NCBI GenBank assembly: GCA_022562935.1
Contig: JADFOI010000006.1
Coordinates: 1-49,473 of the forward strand
DNA from: Acidobacteriota bacterium
GTDB lineage: Bacteria > Acidobacteriota > UBA6911 > RPQK01 > JADFOI01
DNA: 49,473 bases
Direction: 5' to 3'
The position numbers and the translations under genes are program-made. This document shows positions 43,339 to 49,473 of this stretch, piece after piece (within the stretch, counting starts at the first letter, position 1; the number at the start of each line of letters is the position of its first letter). The notes below the pieces were generated by a model. The model did not search any database. It was not told the DNA's origin and saw only the letters and a list, made by a program, of their open reading frames with translations.

Positions 43339-44307
43339 CTAATCGCTCCGGCTAGCCAGTCGAATGCCCCATTCAATGGCCTGGACCATGCTTCGGGAAT
43401 CGGCAACACCCTGTCCTGCGATGTCAAAAGCGGTTCCATGATCTGGGGAAGTCCGGACCAGAGGAAGGCCCAGGGTCACGTTCACGGCAGATTCGAATGC
43501 CACCAGCTTCAGGGGGATCAACCCCTGGTCGTGGTACAAGGCGATGACACCATCAAACTCGTTGTCAAGAGCCTTGCGAAAAATCGTATCTGCAGGGAAA
43601 GGGCCCGAGACCGTCTCAGGGCCATACTTTTGGTTCAGTGTGTGAACAGCAGGCTCGAGAATGGTTTTCTCCTCATCACCAAAGGAACCTTCCTCAGAAG
43701 CGTGAGGGTTCAGGCCACAAAGAGCCAGTCGCGGCTGAGAAATGTTGATGCGGCGGAGGGCTTCAATAAAAACCCCCGTCTTGCTGACGACTTCATCGTG
43801 GTGAAGGGCTAAGGGAACTTCCCGTAAAGGAATATGAACGGTGATGAGGAGGACCCGCAGGCGCTCTGAAAAAAAAGCCATGACCGGATTTGCAGCAGGG
43901 AAAAAAGAGGCCACTAACTCGGTCTGGCCGGGTCGGGTAGACCCACAAAGATGAGTCGCCTTCTTGTTGATCGGTCCGGTGACCAGCAGCGGGAAACGGT
44001 TTTCCTGGCAGTACTCAACGGCAGATTCCAGACATTCCAGGGCAAATCTGCCGGCTTTTTTCTCCAATGTGCCCCATGCAGGAGGATAGTCGTAATGACC
44101 CGATGCAATGATCTCGACCTGATCCAAATCGTGAGACAACCCCAGATCCTGTCGCAGCTCTTCGAGGTAGTGAGGGTCTCCAAAAATGATGGGATGGATG
44201 GTGGGGAATTGTGAAAGTGCTTTCAGGATGACTTCCGGGCCGATCCCATGGGGATCTCCTGTCGAGAAAACGACAGGAAACCCTTTCACGGGTTCAGCCA
44301 AGTTCAT
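43339..44307 (-). CDS. pdxA: 4-hydroxythreonine-4-phosphate dehydrogenase
   Basis: A 322-residue enzyme of DXP-dependent pyridoxal phosphate biosynthesis. It shows the family start VVFSTGDPHGIGPEVILKAL, LLVTGPINKKATHLCG, CGLNPHASEEGSFGDEE (metal-binding His), ISGPFPADTIF, ALYHDQGLIPLKLVAFESAVNVTLGLP and TSPDHGTAFDIAGQGVAD. All the metal-coordinating histidines are visible. It follows hfq on the same strand by 45 bases. Confidence 0.95.
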   Translation of the reverse strand: MNLAEPVKGFPVVFSTGDPHGIGPEVILKALSQFPTIHPIIFGDPHYLEELRQDLGLSHDLDQVEIIASGHYDYPPAWGTLEKKAGRFALECLESAVEYCQENRFPLLVTGPINKKATHLCGSTRPGQTELVASFFPAANPVMAFFSERLRVLLITVHIPLREVPLALHHDEVVSKTGVFIEALRRINISQPRLALCGLNPHASEEGSFGDEEKTILEPAVHTLNQKYGPETVSGPFPADTIFRKALDNEFDGVIALYHDQGLIPLKLVAFESAVNVTLGLPLVRTSPDHGTAFDIAGQGVADSRSMVQAIEWGIRLASRSD

Positions 44308-44352
44308 TCCATCTCACTCTCACACTCGAATAGGCCGTTTGCGCCAACTTCC

Positions 44353-44661
44353 TTAGACCTCGCTTTCTTTGTAGATGTATTTGATGACGTGCTTCGGGAT
44401 CAGCAGGTTCGGCATTGTTTCACGATTCACCTTGATGCAATCTTTGTCGTACCATTCAATCATCCCGAAGATTTCCTCGCCGTCAACGAGCTGGACGACC
44501 ATCGGAGTTTTGTTCGACATCTGCTTCAAATAGTAGTATTGCTCGGCATTGGTTGCTTCCGGAGGAACCTTTTTTCTTTGGCCCTCGAGATACTTTGAAG
44601 GGGGCTGCTCCTTCAGGTCGGACAGCGACGGACGTATTAACTTCCGGTTAACCATAATCAT
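44353..44661 (-). CDS. hfq: Hfq-like Sm-fold RNA chaperone with N-terminal extension
   Basis: A 102-residue protein. The Sm-like core is at about 46-98: YYLKQMSNKTPMVVQLVDGEEIFGMIEWYDKDCIKV (Sm1) and NLLIPKHVIKYIYKE (Sm2, with the KH of the YKH motif as PKH). Hfq normally starts within about seven residues of the core; here a ~45-residue basic N-terminal extension precedes it. It would bind sRNA and U-rich RNA. ATG 44661 or 44655. A divergent promoter pair lies upstream, and pdxA follows. Confidence 0.82.
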   Translation of the reverse strand: MIMVNRKLIRPSLSDLKEQPPSKYLEGQRKKVPPEATNAEQYYYLKQMSNKTPMVVQLVDGEEIFGMIEWYDKDCIKVNRETMPNLLIPKHVIKYIYKESEV

Positions 44662-44746
44662 CTACCTCAACAGAAAGCGCCTCTTCCTCAACGCTAAACG
44701 GACAATTGGTAAAGGTTCAGATGCTTCAGAAAGCTTACTATGGCAT

Positions 44747-44775
44747 AGCCTAGCATCCTCCTCAGCTTTTGACAA
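44747..44775 (-). promoter_or_regulatory. Promoter candidate for hfq-pdxA
   Basis: On the minus strand, TTGTCA (44775-44770) and TAGGCT (44752-44747) are 17 bp apart. The -35 box overlaps the -35 of the opposite promoter, so the two probably interfere or are co-regulated. The leader to hfq is about 80 bases. Confidence 0.5.
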
Positions 44776-44797
44776 GAGATAAAAAGTCGAATAGACT
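44769..44797 (+). promoter_or_regulatory. Promoter candidate for the small TPR protein
   Basis: TTGACA (44769-44774, consensus) and TAGACT (44792-44797) are 17 bp apart. Expected initiation near 44804 leaves a leader of only about six bases before ATG 44810. Confidence 0.6.
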
Positions 44798-44809
44798 GAT
44801 GTGTAGAAG

Positions 44810-45247
44810 ATGAGACTTTTCGTCTATCTTATTCCTCTTTTGCTCCTGATTCTTGGGTTTTCCCTGTTCGGGCAGGAAGGCCGATCCAGGAAGAAACCGG
44901 TACTGATTCGAGTAGATCCTACGGTTGAAAAAGTCGATGAACTCGAGGAAGGCCCTCCTGAACGGGACCCTCAAAAGGCCAAAGAACACGTAGAGATCGG
45001 TGATTTTTACTACAAACGGCACAATTATACGGCAGCTGCAGAGCGTTACCGCGAAGCGATCCAGTTCAATCCCAAGTGGGCGAAAGCCTACGAAAAACTG
45101 GTCGGGGTCTTGGAAAAACAAAACGCCTTTTTAGAAGCGGTGAAAGTGTGCGAGCAATTTGTCCAGAGCAGTGACTCCTCAAAGGAAGTCAAGCGCTTTC
45201 AGGAGTGGAGTGTCAGACTGAAAGAAAAGGCCAAAGAAACAGGGTAA
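44810..45247 (+). CDS. Exported small TPR protein
   Basis: A 145-residue protein with an N-terminal hydrophobic signal (MRLFVYLIPLLLLILGFSLFGQ). A low-complexity acidic segment (VEKVDELEEGPPERDPQKAKEH) follows, then two tetratricopeptide repeats (HVEIGDFYYKRHNYTAAAERYREAIQFNP and AYEKLVGVLEKQNAFLEAVKV). Probably periplasmic and a protein-interaction module. It is divergent from hfq and convergent with ricT. Its role is unknown. Confidence 0.8.
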   Translation: MRLFVYLIPLLLLILGFSLFGQEGRSRKKPVLIRVDPTVEKVDELEEGPPERDPQKAKEHVEIGDFYYKRHNYTAAAERYREAIQFNPKWAKAYEKLVGVLEKQNAFLEAVKVCEQFVQSSDSSKEVKRFQEWSVRLKEKAKETG

Positions 45248-45257
45248 GTGTAGGCTA

Positions 45258-45294
45258 AGTGTCTCGTTCCATAAATACGATGACGTATGTGGCA
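45258..45294 (+). repeat. Family-2 element end, solo
   Basis: AGTGTCTCGTTCCATAAATA then CGATGACGTATGTGGCA matches the first ~37 bases of the full element. It lies in the convergent gap, ending where the ricT stop codon (45295-45297) begins. Confidence 0.7.
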
Positions 45295-45963
45295 CTAGGC
45301 ACAGGCTCCAGATCCGCAGCCACCGGTAGCACCGACCTCATAGTTCAAACAACACTTCAATCGGCCACACATCCCGGATAGGCGCCCAGGGTTTACCGTC
45401 AGACCCTGTTGCTTGGCAGCGCGAATACTGACGGACTTCAATTCCTTCAAGAACAGGGCGGAGCAGTTTTCACCCAAACCGCAACATCCCGTTCCGCCAA
45501 TTAATTTGGCTTCGTCACGTGCCCCGATCTGCCGCATTTCAATTCGGGCACGCAGTCGACGAGCTAAACTTTTGACCAACCCGCGAAAATCGACACGTCG
45601 CGTTGCCGTAAAATAAAAAATCACCCGGCTGCCGTCAAAGATATACTCAACCCTGGAGAGCTTCATGGAGAGCTTATCGGCTCGAATCAATTTCTTGCAT
45701 AATTGGTAGGCGAGATCCTCCTGATCTTTCTTCTTCTCGTGAAGATAAAGATCCCGTTCGGTGGCTTTTCTTAAGGCCTTATTCACTTTAGAGGCGCCCA
45801 GATCGAGATTCTCAGCCCTCTGTCCATGGATGACAAGACCCAACTCCACTCCCCGTTTCGTGCTGACGATGCAGCGATCGCCAACGCGCAGCTCGACGTC
45901 ACGGGCCAAGAACTTGGCCGTGGATTTATTGGTCTCAAACTTGACGGTGACGATTTCCAACAT
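45295..45963 (-). CDS. ricT: PSP1-domain protein RicT (YaaT)
   Basis: A 222-residue protein with the PSP1 C-terminal domain. In Bacillus, RicT forms an iron-sulfur complex with RicA and RicF that promotes RNase Y action. The cysteine clusters TGCCGLGENC (160, 161, 167) and GMCGRLKCCLNYE (199, 204, 205) are present. The C-terminal tail adds a Gly/Cys-rich end (GGCGSGACA). It starts inside holB (29-base overlap), the conserved tmk-holB-ricT arrangement. Confidence 0.92.
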   Translation of the reverse strand: MLEIVTVKFETNKSTAKFLARDVELRVGDRCIVSTKRGVELGLVIHGQRAENLDLGASKVNKALRKATERDLYLHEKKKDQEDLAYQLCKKLIRADKLSMKLSRVEYIFDGSRVIFYFTATRRVDFRGLVKSLARRLRARIEMRQIGARDEAKLIGGTGCCGLGENCSALFLKELKSVSIRAAKQQGLTVNPGRLSGMCGRLKCCLNYEVGATGGCGSGACA

Positions 45964-46957
45964 CGTTAGAACTCATGAGCCAAAGGGTCTCGAAACACAT
46001 CAGCGGATTCACGTAATGGTCGATGTCCCATCTGGCTCGATCCACATGGTAGAGAAAATCTCTAACCCAATTCAACTCTACACCTTCTGAGAGTTTTTGC
46101 AAATCCTCCAGTCGATCCTGATTGACGATCCGTTCGGGAGTTTCCACCTGCAGGAAATAGAGATCCTCACCGATTCGATGGAGGAGATTCAGATAGCGCC
46201 AAACGCCCTCGCGGGTTTTGAGTTCACTTCGCAGGGGGAGCTGTTCACATTGCTTGTATAGGGCTTCGAAGGATTCCTGCTCACACCAGGAGGTCAACAA
46301 ACCCAGCATACGGTCCCTTTGCTCGAGCGTCTCTTCAAGATCTAGGCTTAGGGCTATGGCGATGCTTCCTTCGGCCAAGGAAGCCCTCATCTCCAGATGA
46401 TCCTCCGTCAGATGATCCTCCAGGTAGCTGAGGATTGTTTCCCGACCCAAGGGGTGAAAAGGGAAGGTTTGGCAGCGTGATCGAATGGTCGGGAGCAAGC
46501 GGTGAGGAAAGGAAGTGATCAGGATAATTCGAGAGGTCTCCGGAGGTTCCTCAAGTGTTTTCAAAATGCAATTGGCGGCTTCTTCGGTCATGGTTTCCGC
46601 CTGATCGATGATAAAAAACCGAAGACGCCCTTCGAAGGGTCGGAATTGGACTTCCCGATTGAGCTGCCGCATCGTGTTTGGGTCCCTGGCATCCTTTCCA
46701 ATGCGAATGAGATTCTTATGGGGCTGGAAAAGCCAGATGTCCGGATGATGACCGGCGGCTTCCTTGACGCAGGAAGGACAGGTTCCGCACAATTCCTCTT
46801 CGGTACCTCCCTTGCAATTGGCCAGGGCAGCCAGGCTCAATGCCAACGTCTTCTTTCCTACACCCTCTGGGCCCGTGAAAAGGCTGGCCTGGGGAAGCTG
46901 GCCTCGACGCAGGATCTGAACCATTTGCTGATTGCCAACAAAGTCTCTCAGTCTCAT
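45935..46957 (-). CDS. holB: DNA polymerase III delta-prime subunit
   Basis: A 340-residue clamp-loader AAA+ subunit. The Walker A-like SLFTGPEGVGKKTLALSLA, the zinc-binding cysteines (ANCKGG, CGTCPSC) and SRC motif (TIRSRCQTF) are visible. The delta-prime family lacks active ATP hydrolysis even with a P-loop. It is overlapped four bases by tmk upstream and 29 bases by ricT downstream, so the three are co-transcribed. Confidence 0.9.
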   Translation of the reverse strand: MRLRDFVGNQQMVQILRRGQLPQASLFTGPEGVGKKTLALSLAALANCKGGTEEELCGTCPSCVKEAAGHHPDIWLFQPHKNLIRIGKDARDPNTMRQLNREVQFRPFEGRLRFFIIDQAETMTEEAANCILKTLEEPPETSRIILITSFPHRLLPTIRSRCQTFPFHPLGRETILSYLEDHLTEDHLEMRASLAEGSIAIALSLDLEETLEQRDRMLGLLTSWCEQESFEALYKQCEQLPLRSELKTREGVWRYLNLLHRIGEDLYFLQVETPERIVNQDRLEDLQKLSEGVELNWVRDFLYHVDRARWDIDHYVNPLMCFETLWLMSSNDVGNRHRQV

Positions 46958-47619
46958 GGCATTCCTGGATCGATGCTATGGAAAATGGGGGCTCTCGCTT
47001 CAAGAAGCCCCAAAAGTTTCTCGAAAACCTCCTCTGGAGTGCCCGAAGCGTCCACCAGCAGGACTCGATCGGGTTCCCTTTGGACCAATAACTGATAGCC
47101 TTCTCTTACCCTGCGATGAAAGTCCAGGTCCTCGGCCTCGAACCTTCCCCAGGTCTCGCTGTTTTCTATTTGATTCCTCTCACGCGCCCGCATGAGGCCA
47201 ATTTCCACCTCCACGTCCAGAACCAGGGTCAGATCGGGAATGCGTAGCGACAGAATCTTAGCCAATTGATCGACTATTGCGAAACCGATGCCGCGCGCAT
47301 GCCCTTGATAGGCCAGAGTGGCGTCATGATAACGGTCGCAAAGGACATGAAGGCCCTGGGTCAGGCTGGGCTCGATGACTTCCTTGAGGTGCTGATAGCG
47401 GTCGGCCAGGTAGAGCAGCAATTCGGCCGTTGGTTCGCGTTGGGCACCCTCCCTTTGCAAAAGAATCTGACGAACTTCCTTACCAAAGTGTGTCCCTCCG
47501 GGTTGTTGTGTGATCAGGAAACGAACTTTGCGCTTTTTCAGCTCCTCTTCCAGCAGATGCAATTGCACGCTCTTACCCGAGCCTTCAATCCCTTCCAATG
47601 TGATGAATTTTCCAGGCAT
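46954..47619 (-). CDS. tmk: Thymidylate kinase
   Basis: About 221 residues, dTMP to dTDP. The P-loop LEGIEGSGKSVQL (residues 8-20), the DRY motif LCDRYHDATLAYQGHARGIG and the lid/LID arginines (RERNQIENSETWGRFEAEDLDFHRRVREGY) are intact. ATG 47619 (MPGKFITLEG) was chosen by family length; ATG 47631 and 47634 are possible. It is divergent from yggS with a 44-bp gap. Confidence 0.93.
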   Translation of the reverse strand: MPGKFITLEGIEGSGKSVQLHLLEEELKKRKVRFLITQQPGGTHFGKEVRQILLQREGAQREPTAELLLYLADRYQHLKEVIEPSLTQGLHVLCDRYHDATLAYQGHARGIGFAIVDQLAKILSLRIPDLTLVLDVEVEIGLMRARERNQIENSETWGRFEAEDLDFHRRVREGYQLLVQREPDRVLLVDASGTPEEVFEKLLGLLEARAPIFHSIDPGMP

Positions 47620-47663
47620 TGCTGAGTGCATCATCCTACCACAGGTAATATATACTAACGCTC

Positions 47664-48371
47664 GTGGTTGATATCGCCTCCAATCTTGAGCGGTTGAGCG
47701 GGGAAATCGAATCCATCTCCCTGGGTTGCGGCCGCGATCCTGCAGGAATTCGCCTTCTGGCGGTTTCCAAGACCTTTTCTGCAGACTGTGTCCAACAGGC
47801 CCACCGATGGGGACAGACACTGTTTGGGGAAAACCGCATTCAGGAAGCCGAAGGAAAGATTCCGTCCGTCGACCTTAGTGGCTTGGAGTGGCACTTGATT
47901 GGGCCCCTTCAGTCCAACAAGGTCAGGCGTGCGGCCCAACTCTTCGATGTCATCCAGACCTTGGACCGGCCCAAGATCGTCCGTAGGCTCAATGCATGTG
48001 CCGAGGAGATGGGAAAGATCGTCCGCGTGTTTGTTGAAGTGAAATTTGGAGAAGAGCCTCAAAAACACGGCCTCCTTCCTCAAGATATTCCGAGTATGGT
48101 GGAGCAGGTGGATTCGATGCCTGGGCTCCAGCTGCAGGGTCTGATGGCCATACCTCCTTACCAGGAAGAGGCGGAAGCCTCGCGCCCCTATTTTCGGCAG
48201 ATGGCCGACTTGTTGACCGAGATCAACGGAAGTCGCCAACAACCCTTGAAGGAACTGTCCATGGGAATGAGTCATGACTACCGGATCGCCATCGAGGAAG
48301 GGGCGACCCTGCTGCGCATCGGAACTTCTATCTTTGGGCTTAGATCCGCCCTCGCAGTAAATGGAGTGTGA
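47664..48371 (+). CDS. yggS: PLP homeostasis protein YggS (YBL036C family)
   Basis: A 235-residue alanine-racemase-like fold I PLP-binding protein that keeps pyridoxal phosphate and amino acid levels in balance. Lys36 in LLAVSKT is the PLP lysine. GENRIQEAEGK, WHLIGPLQSNKVRRA and GMSHDYRIAIEEGATLLRIGTSIFG are family signatures. GTG 47664 start. The stop TGA (48369-48371) is part of a repeat arm (GTGTGAGAAATGCGG at 48366). Confidence 0.93.
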   Translation: MVDIASNLERLSGEIESISLGCGRDPAGIRLLAVSKTFSADCVQQAHRWGQTLFGENRIQEAEGKIPSVDLSGLEWHLIGPLQSNKVRRAAQLFDVIQTLDRPKIVRRLNACAEEMGKIVRVFVEVKFGEEPQKHGLLPQDIPSMVEQVDSMPGLQLQGLMAIPPYQEEAEASRPYFRQMADLLTEINGSRQQPLKELSMGMSHDYRIAIEEGATLLRIGTSIFGLRSALAVNGV

Positions 48372-48380
48372 GAAATGCGG
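48366..48380. repeat. Family-1 solo right arm in the yggS end
   Basis: GTGTGAGAAATGCGG is identical to the copy A arm (4050-4064 region, GTGTGAGAAATGCGG). It provides the final Val codon and TGA of yggS. No left arm is seen upstream. Confidence 0.6.
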
Positions 48381-48419
48381 TAAGACAAGGATGAAGTCGA
48401 GATCCGTGAAAAAGCAGGA

Positions 48420-48692
48420 ATGCTCCTGCTTTTTGTCCGCGTCCAGCCAGGAGCGACAAGCGACCAAATCGTCGGTTCATATAATGGAGCGCTGAAGATT
48501 CGTTTAGCCGCCCCCGCCCGGAGAAACCGTGCCAATCGGTACCTTCTGGAGTTCTTGGCCAGAACTTTGAATGGTCCTGCCAAGAATCTCTCGCTGAGCC
48601 GAGGACGGTCTTCTCGCAACAAGACGGTTGAAATTCGAGGTCTTTCCAGGGAAGATCTCACTCACCTACTGGGAGCCTGTCTGAGTCATTAG
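48420..48692 (+). CDS. yggU: DUF167 (YggU-like) protein
   Basis: A 90-residue protein of the small YggU/DUF167 family. LLLFVRVQPGATSDQIVGSYNGALKIRLAAPARRNRANRYLLEFLARTL is the family core. It is 48 bases after yggS, the commonly conserved neighbour; yggT between them is absent. Its biochemical role is unknown. No membrane segment. Confidence 0.88.
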   Translation: MLLLFVRVQPGATSDQIVGSYNGALKIRLAAPARRNRANRYLLEFLARTLNGPAKNLSLSRGRSSRNKTVEIRGLSREDLTHLLGACLSH

Positions 48693-48800
48693 GTGCCGCC
48701 GTAACCCTTTGGGAGGATGTGGGTTGCGGTGCATCTCTTCGTCGTTTTTCGTCGCCGATGTCCCTGCATCGCATCCTCCTCGCTCCTCGACCTGCCCACG
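48693..48800 (+). repeat. Family-2 element interior fragment
   Basis: GTCGCCGATGTCCCTGCATC and TCCTCCTCGCTCCT are shared with positions 25157-25200 of the full element, in the same order. The outer AGTGTC terminus is missing. It starts directly after the yggU TAG. Confidence 0.65.
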
Positions 48801-49066
48801 CTATAACCCCATTCGCGCGACCCCACTTTTACTTGGACAGGCTCCTGGCCCACTTTGTAGTATAATCAGGGCACTAGAACCCCTATATGACGGGTTTAGA
48901 AGGGGTTACCCGGGGTCGGTCTGGATAGTCAGGGGTGCCAGAGTACAATTTAGGCGTAGGCTAAGGTTCAGGACTCCAAAACCTGAGCTGACACCCGGGG
49001 GCCTAGCTACCCCCAGCAAGTGGCTTCCAAAACCGCTGCTGTTGCTTCGATCCCCCGGTTGCCTAT

Positions 49067-49083
49067 GTTCACTACTAGTGAAC
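49067..49083. repeat. 17-bp perfect palindrome
   Basis: GTTCACTACTAGTGAAC has 8-bp arms around a central C. It lies 33 bases before the iteron-like array and looks like an operator or recombination-protein site. Confidence 0.6.
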
Positions 49084-49116
49084 CACAGGTTAGCAAAGCC
49101 TCCCTGACGGAAAACA

Positions 49117-49196
49117 GTGCAACATAGTGAAGTATAGTGAAACATAGTGAAATGTAGTGCAAGAAAACGCAAGAAAACGCAACAACTTGCACGAAT
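49117..49196. repeat. Eight-unit, 10-bp iteron-like array
   Basis: Consecutive 10-bp units GTGCAACATA, GTGAAGTATA, GTGAAACATA, GTGAAATGTA, GTGCAAGAAA, ACGCAAGAAA, ACGCAACAAC and TTGCACGAAT. One unit per helical turn puts each on the same DNA face. A T-rich stretch follows. The units are too short for CRISPR and are not separated by spacers. Confidence 0.65.
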
Positions 49197-49378
49197 TGTC
49201 ATTTTTTTTCTTTCACCACCTAAATTGTTGTGAACGCAGTCAGGTTGACGGTTATACCTCCGGTACATCATGCACCCTCTCAGTAATCCCAGCAGAGGCT
49301 TCAGAATCAAACAACGTCAACACACCACCCTCCTGCTCAACACCCTTCCTGACCACCACACCCTGTACCTTCTCTTAA

Positions 49379-49473
49379 TCACGGAGCCGACCACACCACC
49401 TTCCCCTCCTCATCAAGAAGGACCAGGGAGGAATTAGGGCGGATCTCGGTGGAGCCTGTTCGAGTAATTTTGA
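49379..49473 (-). CDS. C-terminal end of an unknown protein, truncated by the window edge
   Basis: On the minus strand a frame open from the edge ends at TGA (49379-49381) and encodes ITRTGSTEIRPNSSLVLLD then EEGKVVWSAP. The pattern LVLLDEEGKVVW has the look of a beta-strand repeat in a secreted or adhesive protein, but this is too short to assign. It may be chance. Confidence 0.3.
   Translation of the reverse strand, partial: KITRTGSTEIRPNSSLVLLDEEGKVVWSAP

Larger units (their letters stand above)
48801..49378. other. Gene-free, hairpin-rich tail region
   Basis: No convincing ORF is found here. It contains TATAAT at 48861, a stem-loop AACCCCT/AGGGGTT (48878-48907), two TCCAAAACC boxes (48975 and 49026), a GGGGG/CCCCC stem (48997-49014), a 17-bp palindrome, an eight-unit iteron-like array and a T-rich stretch (49201-49215). 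It may be an origin, an attachment region or a structured RNA. Confidence 0.5.

Noticed and set aside
47655-48467. A 270-codon minus-strand frame opposite yggS
   Set aside because: The plus strand encodes intact YggS and YggU signatures; the antisense frame shows no family.
48944-49064. Possible tRNA-Trp-like gene (TCCAAAACC boxes at 48975 and 49026, TTCGATCCC at 49046)
   Set aside because: The anticodon-like and T-loop-like strings are present, but acceptor and T stems do not pair properly and no D-arm fits; at best a degenerate tRNA-derived attachment remnant.
49117-49196. CRISPR-like array
   Set aside because: Units are 10 bp and contiguous with no unique spacers and no cas genes nearby.

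Overview
The window looks like a chromosomal segment of a Gram-negative (diderm), moderate-GC bacterium. The diderm inference rests on an outer-membrane-barrel protein, ExbB/ExbD energisers, envelope-glycan glycosyltransferases, Hfq and a Trk potassium system. The mix of a carboxypeptidase-regulatory-like barrel protein, NtrY/NtrC-type pairs, tmk-holB-ricT and dense palindromic intergenic repeats fits Acidobacteriota or a neighbouring phylum. That assignment is inference; no rRNA or other decisive marker is present.

Layout. 1-3045: right end of an integrated element, with small accessory ORFs, a zinc-ribbon protein, a two-gene unit and a complete tyrosine integrase closed by a terminator. 3271-7826: exported protein, metF, and trkA-trkH. 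7801-14118 (minus): xerC, then rpsO-pnp-larB-dnaG. 14355-18191: polyamine-synthase-like membrane protein, a Tat-like alpha/beta hydrolase, a NUDIX protein and a small membrane protein. 18312-21887 (minus): NtrY/NtrC-like pair. 22155-24968: hydantoinase/oxoprolinase-like protein convergent with rlmB. 24980-25358: a foldback element next to a 34-codon remnant of gltX. 25574-34757: outer-membrane barrel protein, a sigma54-type promoter with a candidate upstream operator, a PDZ-containing histidine kinase, its sigma54 activator, then exbB-exbD-exbD-TPR. 34896-42429: three glycosyltransferases, rmlA-rmlB-rmlD (no rmlC), smpB and pepA. 42503-43198: a Fic-fold protein without the catalytic motif. 43339-48692: pdxA/hfq, a TPR lipoprotein-like or exported protein, ricT-holB-tmk, yggS and yggU. 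48693-49473: a gene-poor tail with hairpins, a 17-bp palindrome and eight 10-bp iteron-like units.

The most unusual content is intergenic. At least three dispersed palindromic families recur. Family 1 (five paired copies and three solo arms) begins and ends with TAGC...GCTA. Its terminal TAG is the actual stop codon of two unrelated genes (xerC and a small membrane protein), and its arms also supply the ends of metF and yggS. Its arms differ between copies but stay self-complementary within a copy. Family 2 is a 275-bp foldback element with AGTGTCTCGTTCC termini that interrupts gltX; fragments of it abut pepA, the Fic-like gene, ricT and yggU. Family 3 has a CCGxGGGCTAAAGCCCxCGG head followed by a conserved tail.

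Functionally the segment mixes housekeeping (translation, RNA turnover, replication, folate, PLP and K+ homeostasis) with an envelope module: the sigma54-controlled sensor and regulator and the ExbB/D-TPR genes sit directly before the surface-glycan genes.
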